Shown: positions 1-9,282 of the stretch, piece by piece
Position numbering within the stretch: position 1 is the stretch's first letter
Layout of the letters: each line of letters starts with the position of its first letter
NCBI RefSeq assembly: GCF_005938655.1
Contig: NZ_VCQT01000019.1
Span: 118,003-182,002, forward strand
Length of the DNA stretch: 64,000 nucleotides
Reading direction: 5' to 3'
DNA from: Alloalcanivorax gelatiniphagus
GTDB lineage: Bacteria; Pseudomonadota; Gammaproteobacteria; Pseudomonadales; Alcanivoracaceae
Notes under the pieces: model-generated
Told to the model about the DNA's origin: nothing
What the model saw: the letters and a program-made list of their open reading frames with translations, nothing else
Databases searched by the model: none
Made by a program: the position numbers and the translations under genes

Positions 1-786
1 GTGGTGGAGGAGGCCGGCGAGGGCCCGTTCAGCGCCGGCGACGCGGTGATCTGCACCGGTTATGACCTGGGCATGAACACTGCCGGCGGCTATGGCGATT
101 ACATCCGCGTACCCGCCGAATGGCTGGCGCCGTTGCCCGCCGACCTGAGCCCCCGGGATGCCATGCTGCTGGGCACCGCCGGCCTGACCGCCGCGCTGTG
201 CGTGGAGGCGCTGCTGGAAACCGGGCTGCAACCGGAGCAGGGCGAGGTGCTGGTCACCGGCGCCACCGGTGGCGTGGGCAGCACCGCCGTGTCGATTCTG
301 TCGCGCCTGGGTTTCCAGGTGGTGGCGGTAACCGGCAAGGAGGACGCCCACGACTGGCTGCGCCAGCTGGGCGCCAGCGACATCATCGACCGGACCGCGC
401 TTGTCGACGGTCTGGAGAAGCCGCTGCTCAAGCCGCGCTGGGGCGGGGTGGTGGACTGCGTCGGCGGTGACACCCTGGTGAGCGCCCTGAAAGGCCTGAA
501 GTACGGCTGCAGCGCCGCCTGCTGTGGCCTGGCCGGGTCACCGAAGCTGGAGAACGCCACCGTGTTCCCGTTCATTCTGCGCGGCGTCAATCTGCTCGGC
601 GTGGACAGCGTGGAGCTGCCCTGCGAAGTGAAGCAGCAGATGTGGCAGTTGCTGGCCGGCGACTGGCGGCCGGACCTGGCGGGTCTGGAGGCGGCGGAGG
701 TGAACCGCTCGCAACTGCCCGAGTGGTTTGGCCGCATTCTCAAGGGTGGCGTGCGCGGCCGGGTGGTCGTGAAAGTCGCCGACTGA
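1..786 (+). CDS. acuI: Acrylyl-CoA reductase / YhdH-type zinc-free quinone oxidoreductase, 5'-truncated by the window edge
   Basis: Medium-chain dehydrogenase/reductase of the YhdH/AcuI branch, which uses NADPH to reduce acryloyl-CoA or quinone-like enones in the cytoplasm. The visible 261 residues hold the end of the GroES-like domain and the Rossmann domain with the nucleotide-binding stretch GATGGVGSTAVSILSRLGF (about residues 87-105). Family members are about 325-330 residues, so some 65 N-terminal residues lie outside the window and the GTG at base 1 is probably an internal valine. It ends 27 bp before zntB on the same strand. The family is well supported; the exact substrate is inferred. 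Confidence 0.85.
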   Translation: MVEEAGEGPFSAGDAVICTGYDLGMNTAGGYGDYIRVPAEWLAPLPADLSPRDAMLLGTAGLTAALCVEALLETGLQPEQGEVLVTGATGGVGSTAVSILSRLGFQVVAVTGKEDAHDWLRQLGASDIIDRTALVDGLEKPLLKPRWGGVVDCVGGDTLVSALKGLKYGCSAACCGLAGSPKLENATVFPFILRGVNLLGVDSVELPCEVKQQMWQLLAGDWRPDLAGLEAAEVNRSQLPEWFGRILKGGVRGRVVVKVAD

Positions 787-813
787 TACCACTGGAAAAC
801 CGGGAACCTGGGG

Positions 814-1857
814 ATGGCCGATAATCCCGCCTGGGTCAAACTGGCCCTGCAATTCGATGGCGCCGGTGGCGCCACGCCGTTCAGCCTGGGCGCGCAGTTG
901 CCCGAGACTGAACGGACCCTGTGGGTGAATCTGGATTACACCGACGATGCCACCACTGAGTGGCTGTTGGCTCAGCCCCGGGTGCCGGACTCGGTGGTTG
1001 AGGGACTGTCCACGCCGGATACCCGGCCCCGCGCCGCGGAAGTGGGCGGCGGCCTGCTGGTGTACCTGCGCGGCGTCAATCTTTATCCGGACGCCCGTCC
1101 GGAGGACATGATCGCCATCCGCCTGTGGATCAAGGACAACCTGATCATCAGCACCCAGAAGCGCCAGCTGTTCACCGTGTCGGAGATCAGTGACGGGCTG
1201 CTGAAAGGGGAGGGGCCGCGCAACGCCTTCCAGCTGCTGGCCTGGCTGGCCGATGGCCTGATCTGGCGCATGGAAGGCGTGATCGAGCGCATCGAGGATC
1301 TGGTGGACCAATGCTCCGAGGCGCTGGAGCGCAATCCGGACCGGGCCCTGACCCACGCCATCAGCAGCGTCCGGCGGCGCGCCATCGCGCTGCGCCGTTA
1401 TCTGGCGCCGCAACGGGAAGCGCTCAACCGGTTGCAGGGCGACGCCCGCCTGGACCGGGACGACGAGGAAGTGATCCGCGAGGCCGGTGACCGCCTGCAA
1501 CGCCTGTTGGAGGATCTGGACACCGCCCGGGATCAGGCCACCCTGCTGCAGGAAGAGGTGTTCTCGGTACAGAACGAAGCGATCAACGATCGCATGTATC
1601 TGCTGGCGATCATCAGCGCCATTTTCCTGCCCCTGGGTTTCCTCACCGGGCTGTTCGGCATCAATATCGGCGGCATGCCCGGTGTCGAGGACCCGGATGC
1701 GTTCTGGTGGTTCCTGGGCTTCCTGGGCGGGCTTTCGGTGCTGTTGCTGCTGTGGATGATGCGGCTGCGCTGGTTCGGCGACCGGGCCAGCAAGGCAGTG
1801 CGTCTGGGCCGGCTGGGGATACTGACCAAGAGCAGTTGGTTGTTTCGGAAGAAGTGA
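814..1857 (+). CDS. zntB: Zinc transporter ZntB (CorA superfamily)
   Basis: Inner-membrane CorA-superfamily channel/transporter for Zn2+, 347 residues. A long soluble helical N-terminal domain (to about residue 285) is followed by two C-terminal membrane helices. The first ends in the signature GINIGGMPG, the G-x-N variant typical of ZntB, where CorA proper has GMN; the corA at 30637 shows the YGMNF form for contrast. The ATG is 27 bp after acuI. The gene faces the DUF934 gene, and a REP pair occupies the junction. Zn2+ efflux versus proton-coupled uptake cannot be decided from sequence. Confidence 0.88.
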   Translation: MADNPAWVKLALQFDGAGGATPFSLGAQLPETERTLWVNLDYTDDATTEWLLAQPRVPDSVVEGLSTPDTRPRAAEVGGGLLVYLRGVNLYPDARPEDMIAIRLWIKDNLIISTQKRQLFTVSEISDGLLKGEGPRNAFQLLAWLADGLIWRMEGVIERIEDLVDQCSEALERNPDRALTHAISSVRRRAIALRRYLAPQREALNRLQGDARLDRDDEEVIREAGDRLQRLLEDLDTARDQATLLQEEVFSVQNEAINDRMYLLAIISAIFLPLGFLTGLFGINIGGMPGVEDPDAFWWFLGFLGGLSVLLLLWMMRLRWFGDRASKAVRLGRLGILTKSSWLFRKK

Positions 1858-1869
1858 TTAGCAGCAAGT

Positions 1870-1928
1870 GATCGCGGCTGAAGCCGCTCCTACACGGGAA
1901 TCCCGTAGGAGCGGCTTCAGCCGCGATT
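1870..1928. repeat. REP pair, head-to-head (G/C type)
   Basis: Two inverted copies of a 23-24 bp REP element with core GCGGCTTCAGCCGC, separated by about 11 bp. They fill the space between the convergent zntB and DUF934 genes. Each copy can fold alone (GCGGC stem, TTCA loop), and the pair can form a longer hairpin. A role as transcription barrier or terminator is inference. Confidence 0.9.
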
Positions 1929-1932
1929 GCTT

Positions 1933-2485
1933 TCAGGCGCCCTGCAAGTCGTCCCGGCGCAGATACACCGGCCGGGGATCGTGCACATCGCCCTGATAGG
2001 TGATGGTGAAAGGACGCAGCCCGTTTTCCAGGGCTTCCTCGATATCCCGGTCGGCGCGCACCTCGAAGGCGTTGAAACCCACCCGGTGCATATAAAACAG
2101 CTGATCCTGCAGCACGTCACCCACCGCGCGGACCTCACCGGCAAAGCGGTAGCGGGTGCGCAGTTCCCGGGCATAGGAGTAGCCACGGCCGTCCTTGAAC
2201 GCCGGGAAATGGATCGCCACCAGTTCCAGCCGGGGCAGGTCGTCGGCCAGATCCGCCGGCTCCTCGCCGGGCTCCAGGCACACCCCCACCGCGTCGGCAC
2301 GGGCCAGCAGGGCGTCCCGGTTGGCCAGCCAGTAGGCCAGCGGCACGATCACCGCGCCCTGTTCCGGCAGGGCGTCGGTTTCCAGCTGTTCGGCGCTGAA
2401 GCGCCGCCATTGGTTGTCGACGATCCGGCCGTCGACGATCACCCGGCCGGGGGTGCCATTGGCTTCGTTACCGATATTGGTTTCG

Positions 2486-2493
<8 letters not shown>
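1933..2493 (-). CDS. DUF934 domain protein, sulfite/nitrite reductase partner
   Basis: A 186-residue DUF934 protein, the small partner usually encoded directly after the siroheme sulfite/nitrite reductase in gammaproteobacteria and thought to take part in sulfite reduction. The start is the ATG at 2493: a clear AAGGAGAG ribosome-binding site lies 4-5 bp upstream, inside the end of the reductase gene, and the two genes overlap by 8 bp (2486-2493), suggesting translational coupling. An in-frame start 39 bp further upstream has no such support. No catalytic motif is evident and the biochemical role is not established. Confidence 0.85.
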
Positions 2494-4135
<1,642 letters not shown>

Positions 4136-4168
4136 GGTGCCGTCACGCTCTGATTAATGCGTTGATTC

Positions 4169-4188
4169 GTAAAGAGTAATCTCTTTAC
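4169..4188. promoter_or_regulatory. Perfect palindrome upstream of cysI, possible operator
   Basis: GTAAAGAGTAATCTCTTTAC: two perfect 8-bp arms around TAAT, 34 bp before the cysI start, within an AT-rich leader (4165-4260) that stands out against the GC-rich surroundings. It could be an operator dyad or a leader hairpin. The regulator is unknown; CysB is the natural candidate from gene function only. Confidence 0.45.
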
Positions 4189-4286
4189 CCATCGAATTTG
4201 GGCGGGAATGTAGCAAAGCGTGCTTATACTTAAAAGAAATATATTGCTATATCGCTAGGCGTTACCCGTATAAGAAACCGGCCCGA

Positions 4287-4538
4287 TCAACCGCCGGTGG
4301 CGGAGCTGATCACGATGCTGACGACGATGAATACCGTCACCACCAGGGCGATCACCATGATCACATAGACGCCGATATAGTCGCCGGCCTTGCCTTTCTG
4401 GAAGTCCCGTTCCCGGTTGGCGCCGCTTTGCACGCCGAACAGGGCGGCCAGCACGCTGTGAAGCACCTGCAGGAAGCGCGGGCGATGATCCGGTTTATCC
4501 TCGGGGGTGTTGTCGTTGTTAGGGTCGCGGTCGCTCAT
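4287..4538 (-). CDS. DUF2970 small membrane protein
   Basis: An 83-residue protein with a charged N-terminus (MSDRDPNNDNTPEDKPDHRP), the conserved FLQVLHSVLAALFGVQS stretch of DUF2970, and one C-terminal membrane helix (about residues 52-77). The ATG at 4538 is preferred to one 18 bp upstream because the family begins near the FLQVLxSVLAA block. It lies 33 bp after the MATE gene on the same strand, so co-transcription is likely. Function unknown. Confidence 0.75.
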   Translation of the reverse strand: MSDRDPNNDNTPEDKPDHRPRFLQVLHSVLAALFGVQSGANRERDFQKGKAGDYIGVYVIMVIALVVTVFIVVSIVISSATGG

Positions 4539-4571
4539 GACGGTCCTCAAAGGCACTCAGAAGGGTCGGGT

Positions 4572-5906
4572 TCACAACTCGATCGCGGTCCAGCCGCGCC
4601 GGGTCCACAGCCCACACAGCAGCACCGACGTGATCAGCCGCTGCACCGCCTGGGCCAGCCAGATGCCGAGTAACCCGTAACCCAGCACCGGGCCGATGAT
4701 ATAGGCCAGGGGCAAAAAGAAAAACCACTGCACCGCCAGAGTGACGATCATTACCGAGCGGGCGGCGCCGGCCCCCAGCAGGGCCTGGGTAAGGACGATG
4801 GCGACGCCGTCCAGGCAGATCGCCAGCCCGGTGATCATCAGCGGCACCCGCCCCAGTTCCACCAGCTCCGGCTGCTTCAGGAACAGGCCCAGGATCAGGT
4901 CCGGCACCAGCCACATGGGCAGGGCGAGAACGAACAGCAGGGCCATGGCCACCCGGGTCACGTCCCAGCCCCACCGGTAGGCGTCGTCCGTGTCGCCGCG
5001 TCCCAGGGCCTGGCCCACCAGCGACGCCGCCGCCAGCCCCAGGCCGATGGCCGGCAGGATCAGGAACAGCACCAGGGTGATCAGGATGTGCGCCACCGCC
5101 ACTTCCTGGGTGCCCACCCGGCCGATCACCCAGAACAGCAGGGTCAGGCCGGCGGCGAAGAAAAACTGCTGCACCCCGTTGGGCACGCTGACCCGCAGAA
5201 TGTGCCGGAAGGTGGCGGCGGCGGGCCATTCGCGCAGGAAGCCATGGGCGCGGCCACCGCCGGCCCAGGTTTGCAGCAAGTACATCAGGCTGCCCAGATA
5301 CAGGGCCAGGCTGGTGCCCAGGCCGGCGCCGGCGGCGCCCAGCTCGGGCAGCCCGAAATGGCCGAAGATCAGGCCATAGCTGAGCGCCACATTGGCCACA
5401 TGGGTCATCACCAGGGTGCGCATATAGACGCCGGGGCGGTTGATGCCGTTCCAGTAGCCCCGGTAGCCGAAGTTCATGGCCACCGCCCACACGCTCAGTA
5501 GACGCATATCCAGGTAGTCGGCGGCCACCCTGGCGGTGCCCGCGTCCGGCGCCAGCAGGGCCATGCCCGGATCGCTCACCGCCAGGAACAGCAGTGAGAT
5601 CGGCAGCGCCAGGGCGAAGCCCAGCACCAGCCCGGCGTTGAGCGGCACCGCGTACTGGCTGGCATCGCCTTCGCCCTTGCGGCGGGCCACCATGGCCTGT
5701 ACCCCGGCGCCCAGGCCGATCACCACGCTGATCGACATAAAGGCGGCGTAGCCACCCAGGCCGACCCCGGCCAGGGCCTGGCCGCCCAGGCTGCCGACCA
5801 TGGCGGCGTCCACCAGATTCATCAGGCTCTGGCTGGCCATGGCCGCCATGATGGGCAGGGCCAGGGCGAGAATCCGTCGGCTGCGGGAGAGGTCGGGCAA
5901 GGTCAA
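4572..5906 (-). CDS. MATE family multidrug/toxin efflux transporter (NorM/DinF-like)
   Basis: Inner-membrane cation-coupled antiporter of the MATE superfamily, 444 residues, with the usual run of about twelve hydrophobic segments in two homologous halves. The opening segment LALALPIMAAMASQSLMNLVDAA contains the family-typical N-terminal P and the VDAAMVG motif. The start used is a TTG; no better ATG lies upstream and the next is well inside the first helix. It is divergent from nfuA across 155 bp and followed by the DUF2970 gene. The transported compounds cannot be predicted. Confidence 0.85.
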   Translation of the reverse strand: MTLPDLSRSRRILALALPIMAAMASQSLMNLVDAAMVGSLGGQALAGVGLGGYAAFMSISVVIGLGAGVQAMVARRKGEGDASQYAVPLNAGLVLGFALALPISLLFLAVSDPGMALLAPDAGTARVAADYLDMRLLSVWAVAMNFGYRGYWNGINRPGVYMRTLVMTHVANVALSYGLIFGHFGLPELGAAGAGLGTSLALYLGSLMYLLQTWAGGGRAHGFLREWPAAATFRHILRVSVPNGVQQFFFAAGLTLLFWVIGRVGTQEVAVAHILITLVLFLILPAIGLGLAAASLVGQALGRGDTDDAYRWGWDVTRVAMALLFVLALPMWLVPDLILGLFLKQPELVELGRVPLMITGLAICLDGVAIVLTQALLGAGAARSVMIVTLAVQWFFFLPLAYIIGPVLGYGLLGIWLAQAVQRLITSVLLCGLWTRRGWTAIEL

Positions 5907-6017
5907 AGCGGTCCGTGTCAGAAAGCGCGCACCATAGCAGAAAGGCGGCGGCTACCCCAGCGATAGGCTAAGGCTGTCGGCGCGTTCGGATCGCCATGTG
6001 CCCATTGCAACCGGCCA

Positions 6018-6042
6018 ATACCTGACTAAAATGGTCAGGAAA
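6018..6042. promoter_or_regulatory. Probable type 1 IscR-binding site ahead of nfuA
   Basis: The core CCTGACTAAAATGGTCAGG (6021-6039) sits between ATA and AAA. By hand it agrees at 22 of 25 positions with the published E. coli type 1 IscR consensus (ATASYYGACTRWWWYAGTCRRSTAT). It lies 19 bp before the nfuA ATG, where bound [2Fe-2S]-IscR would repress. The match is seen; regulation is inferred. Confidence 0.6.
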
Positions 6043-6061
6043 GTCGCAACCGGAAACCGGC

Positions 6062-6655
6062 ATGACCGAAACGCTTATCCGCATTACAGATTCCGCCCAG
6101 GAGTACCTGCGCGACCTGCTGTCCCGCCAGGATCAGGACGGCATCGGGGTGCGCATCTTCGTGGAGCGCCCGGGCACCCCCCACGCCGAGTGCTGCATGG
6201 CCTATTGCCCGGACGGCGAACAGGAAGACGACGACGTACGCTATGACTACGAGGGCTTCCACGCCTTTATCGAAGGCAAGAGCGTGCGTTACCTGGAAGA
6301 CGCCGTGATCGACTTCAAGAAGGACTCCATGGGCGGCCAGCTGACCTTCCGCGCGCCCAAGTCCCGGGTACCGGACATCAGCCCGGACGCCTCCCTGGAA
6401 GAGCGCATCAATTACATCCTGTACGCCGAGATCAACCCGAACCTGGCCGCCCACGGCGGTAACGTTCAGTTGCTGGAACTCACCGAGGAGAAGGTGGCGA
6501 TTCTGGAGTTCGGCGGCGGCTGCCAGGGTTGTTCCGTGGTGGACGTGACCCTCAAGGATGGGGTGGAACGTACCCTGATGGAGCAGATTCCGGAGCTGAC
6601 CGGGGTGCGTGACAAGACCGACCACACGGTTACCGATAACGCTTATTACCAGTAG
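6062..6655 (+). CDS. nfuA: Fe-S biogenesis protein NfuA
   Basis: Carrier protein that holds a [4Fe-4S] cluster at a dimer interface and passes it to apoproteins such as aconitase, mainly under oxidative or iron stress. 197 residues: a degenerate A-type scaffold domain (about 1-100) with a cysteine-rich stretch HAECCMAYCPDG, then the Nfu domain with the cluster motif GGGCQGCSVVD (Cys154 and Cys157). Length matches E. coli NfuA (191). An IscR-like site lies directly upstream. Single-gene unit ending at a REP cluster facing the M48 protease gene. Confidence 0.93.
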   Translation: MTETLIRITDSAQEYLRDLLSRQDQDGIGVRIFVERPGTPHAECCMAYCPDGEQEDDDVRYDYEGFHAFIEGKSVRYLEDAVIDFKKDSMGGQLTFRAPKSRVPDISPDASLEERINYILYAEINPNLAAHGGNVQLLELTEEKVAILEFGGGCQGCSVVDVTLKDGVERTLMEQIPELTGVRDKTDHTVTDNAYYQ

Positions 6656-6667
6656 TGCCCGCCGGTT

Positions 6668-6768
6668 GATCGCGGCTGAAGCCGCTCCTACAAGAATCGG
6701 CTGGCGGGTTTTGTAGGAGCGGCTTCAGCCGCGATAAAAGGGCCCCGAAGGAGCGGCTTCAGCCGCGC
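6668..6768. repeat. Three REP copies (G/C type)
   Basis: An inverted REP copy (6668-6692), a forward copy (6713-6735) and a second, truncated forward copy (6749-6768) that has lost the leading GTA and ends in CGCTA. All have core GCGGCTTCAGCCGC. They lie between the convergent nfuA and M48 protease genes. Confidence 0.88.
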
Positions 6769-6787
6769 TACTCCTCCCGCGACACCT

Positions 6788-7573
6788 TTATCCGCAATGC
6801 GGCGTGCGCCCGGCGGCCCGGGCCTGCTGATAGATCGGCCGTACCTCCGGCAGCCGCGCGCGCAGCCCCTCGATGCGGCTCTGGTTGCTGGGGTGGGTGG
6901 ACAGCAGTTCCGGCGGCGCGGCACCGCCGGAGGCGGCGGCCATGTTCTGCCACAGGGCCACGCTCTGATCCGGATTGAAGCCGGCCTCCGCCATCAACTG
7001 CAGCCCGATCACATCCGCCTCCGCTTCGTGCTTGCGGCTGAACGGCAGCTGCACCCCGTACTGGGCACCTACCCCGAGCAGGCCCATCAGGGTTTGCTGT
7101 TCGGCGCTGTCGCCACCGGCCAGGGCCGCCACCAATTGCGTGCCGGTCTGGGTGGCGTACTGGATCGATACCCTTTCGTTGGAATGCTGGGCCAGCACAT
7201 GGCCCACTTCGTGGCCGATCACGGCGGCCAGCTGATCCTGGTTCTTGGCCACCTTGAGCAGGCCGGTGTGCACGCCGATCTTGCCGCCGGGCAGGGCGAA
7301 GGCGTTGGCGCTGTCGTCCTTGAACACGGTCACTTCCCACTTCTGGTCGGAATCCAGCACGCTGGTGATGGCGTTGGCCACGCACTGCACGTAACGGGCC
7401 TCGGCGGTGCCGGTCTCGATGGGCTGCTCCTTCTTCATTTCCGCGTAGGCGGTGGCACCCATCTGGTCCATCTCCGAGGCGGGCATCAGCAGGAATTGAT
7501 GCCGCCCCAGCGGCGAGGTGGCACAGGCGGCAAGCAGCAACAGCCCGGCGGCGGGCAGGGCAAGACGTTTCAT
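6788..7573 (-). CDS. M48 family metalloprotease, lipoprotein (LoiP/YggG-like)
   Basis: A 261-residue periplasmic zinc protease anchored as a lipoprotein: signal peptide MKRLALPAAGLLLLAAC with lipobox LAAC, then the M48 domain with zinc motif HEVGH and the family stretch NAFALPGGKIGVHTGLL. The downstream third zinc ligand is probably in EAEADVIGL. The ATG at 7573 has a strong AAGGAGAAG ribosome-binding site and begins the signal peptide; 41 upstream in-frame residues are not part of the protein. It is third in a run with the dehalogenase-Ogt fusion and the ABC1 kinase (40 bp gap). Envelope quality control is the likely role. Confidence 0.88.
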   Translation of the reverse strand: MKRLALPAAGLLLLAACATSPLGRHQFLLMPASEMDQMGATAYAEMKKEQPIETGTAEARYVQCVANAITSVLDSDQKWEVTVFKDDSANAFALPGGKIGVHTGLLKVAKNQDQLAAVIGHEVGHVLAQHSNERVSIQYATQTGTQLVAALAGGDSAEQQTLMGLLGVGAQYGVQLPFSRKHEAEADVIGLQLMAEAGFNPDQSVALWQNMAAASGGAAPPELLSTHPSNQSRIEGLRARLPEVRPIYQQARAAGRTPHCG

Positions 7574-7613
7574 GGTGGTGCTTCTCCTTATCGGGCCCTT
7601 GGGTCCCTGTCGT

Positions 7614-9278
7614 TCATTTCCATTCGCGCAGATGGCGGCGGGCCACCCAGAGTAGCCAGGAGGACCACAGCCCGCCAGCCAATAATAGCAGCACACCGGG
7701 CAGGGAAAGATCCCAGGGTGCCGGCGGCACCCGGCCGGCCAGCATCAGGCCGCCGCTGATCAGGGCGGCGGCGGTGAGCATGCCCTGGGTCTGCCGGTAC
7801 TGGCCGCGCTCCAGGCGCGCCACCAGGGATTCCAGATGGCGCGGGTCCAGACCGCCGGCCTGGCCGGGCCGGGGCGCCCCCGGCGCCACCGGCGGGGCAT
7901 AGGCCCGGTCGACCAGATCCAGGGCCCGCAGGCCCAGGCTGCGCGCCAGCCGGCTCGGGGCGTAGCGCTGCCGCACCAGCCGCTGCAGCAGGGGCTGCGC
8001 TTCCTCGATCAGATCAAAGTCCGGGTTCAGCAGGCGGCCAAAGCCGTCCAGGGTGAGCAGGGCTTTCAGCAACAGGGCGATGTCGGCGGGCAGCACCAGG
8101 CCGTGGTTGCGTACCAGCGCGGTGATGTCGCCGAGCAGGGCGCCCAGGTCAAGCTGGGACAGGGGCATGCCGTAGTACAGCGACACCACGTCCTCCACGT
8201 CCGCCACCAGCATCTCGAAATGCACCGGCTGGCCGTCGGACCAGCCGGCCAGTACCCCCGCCGCGTGCTCGGAATCGCGGGTGAGGATGGCGCGCACCAG
8301 GCGCACCACCTGATCGCGGCGGCCGTCGCTGAGTTTGCCGACCATGCCGAAGTCGAGCATGGCGATGCGGTTGCCGGGCAGAATCAGGAAATTACCCGGG
8401 TGCGGATCGGCGTGGAAAAAGCCATCTTCCAGGGCCATCTTCCAGGCCACCAGGGCGCCCCGGCGGGCGATCAGCGGCCGGTCCAGGCCGGCGGCGTCCA
8501 GCTGGTCCAGGGCCCGGGCCGGGATTCCCTCGATGCGCTCCTGCACCTGCAGGGTGGCGCTGCTCAGCGCCAGGTTCACCCGCGGCACGGTGAGCCATTT
8601 AAACGCCCGCAGATTGCGCCGGATGCGCTCCGCGTTGCGCGCCTCGATGGTGAAATCCAGTTCCCGGGTCAGCGACCGGCGGAACTCCCGCACCAGCTCC
8701 ACCGGCCGGTAACGGCGCAGTTCCTCGGAATTGTCCGAGGCCAGTTTGGCGAGCTGATCGAGCAGCCGCAGGTCGGAGCGGATGGTGGCCTCGATGCCCG
8801 GCTTGCGCACCTTGATCACCACCCGCTCGCCGGCCCGGGTCAGGGCGCCGTGGACCTGGGCGATGGAGGCCACCCCCAGGGGCTGTTCCTCGACCTGGGC
8901 GAAAACCCGCTCCAGGGGCCGGCCCAGGGCCGCTTCCACCGCCGGCCGCAGGGTCTCGAAGGGTACCGGCCGGGCCCGGTCCTGGAGCTGCTCGAACTGG
9001 TCGATCCAGTCCGGCGGAAACAGATCCACCCGGGTGGCCAGCACCTGCCCGAGCTTCACATAGGTGGGGCCCATCTCCTCCATGGCGTGGCGCAGCCGCT
9101 CGGCGGTGCTCAGCCGTAGCAGGCGACGCTCGCCACCGGCGCGCACCAGCCGTCCGGCCTGTTCCACCGGCGTGGCCAGGCCCAGGCGGCGCAGCATGTC
9201 GGCGAACCCGTATTTGAGCAGGACGGTGGCCAGTTGATTGATACGCCGCAGATCACGACCGGTGTGCAGCAGATTCAT
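7614..9278 (-). CDS. ABC1/UbiB-family atypical kinase
   Basis: A 554-residue member of the ABC1/AarF/UbiB family, membrane-associated kinase-like ATPases linked to ubiquinone synthesis. Visible are the family motif (TYVKLGQVLATR, about residue 72), the nucleotide-site lysine region (VVIKVRKPG), the AHPHPGN-type loop (FFHADPHPGNF) and the metal-binding DFG (MLDFGMVG), with two hydrophobic C-terminal segments (about 497-545) as in UbiB. Its neighbours are not ubiquinone genes, and a second ABC1 kinase lies at 22840, so whether this is the housekeeping UbiB or a paralogue is open. It starts 4 bp after the dehalogenase-Ogt gene, implying coupling. Confidence 0.82.
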   Translation of the reverse strand: MNLLHTGRDLRRINQLATVLLKYGFADMLRRLGLATPVEQAGRLVRAGGERRLLRLSTAERLRHAMEEMGPTYVKLGQVLATRVDLFPPDWIDQFEQLQDRARPVPFETLRPAVEAALGRPLERVFAQVEEQPLGVASIAQVHGALTRAGERVVIKVRKPGIEATIRSDLRLLDQLAKLASDNSEELRRYRPVELVREFRRSLTRELDFTIEARNAERIRRNLRAFKWLTVPRVNLALSSATLQVQERIEGIPARALDQLDAAGLDRPLIARRGALVAWKMALEDGFFHADPHPGNFLILPGNRIAMLDFGMVGKLSDGRRDQVVRLVRAILTRDSEHAAGVLAGWSDGQPVHFEMLVADVEDVVSLYYGMPLSQLDLGALLGDITALVRNHGLVLPADIALLLKALLTLDGFGRLLNPDFDLIEEAQPLLQRLVRQRYAPSRLARSLGLRALDLVDRAYAPPVAPGAPRPGQAGGLDPRHLESLVARLERGQYRQTQGMLTAAALISGGLMLAGRVPPAPWDLSLPGVLLLLAGGLWSSWLLWVARRHLREWK

Positions 9279-9282
9279 TGTT

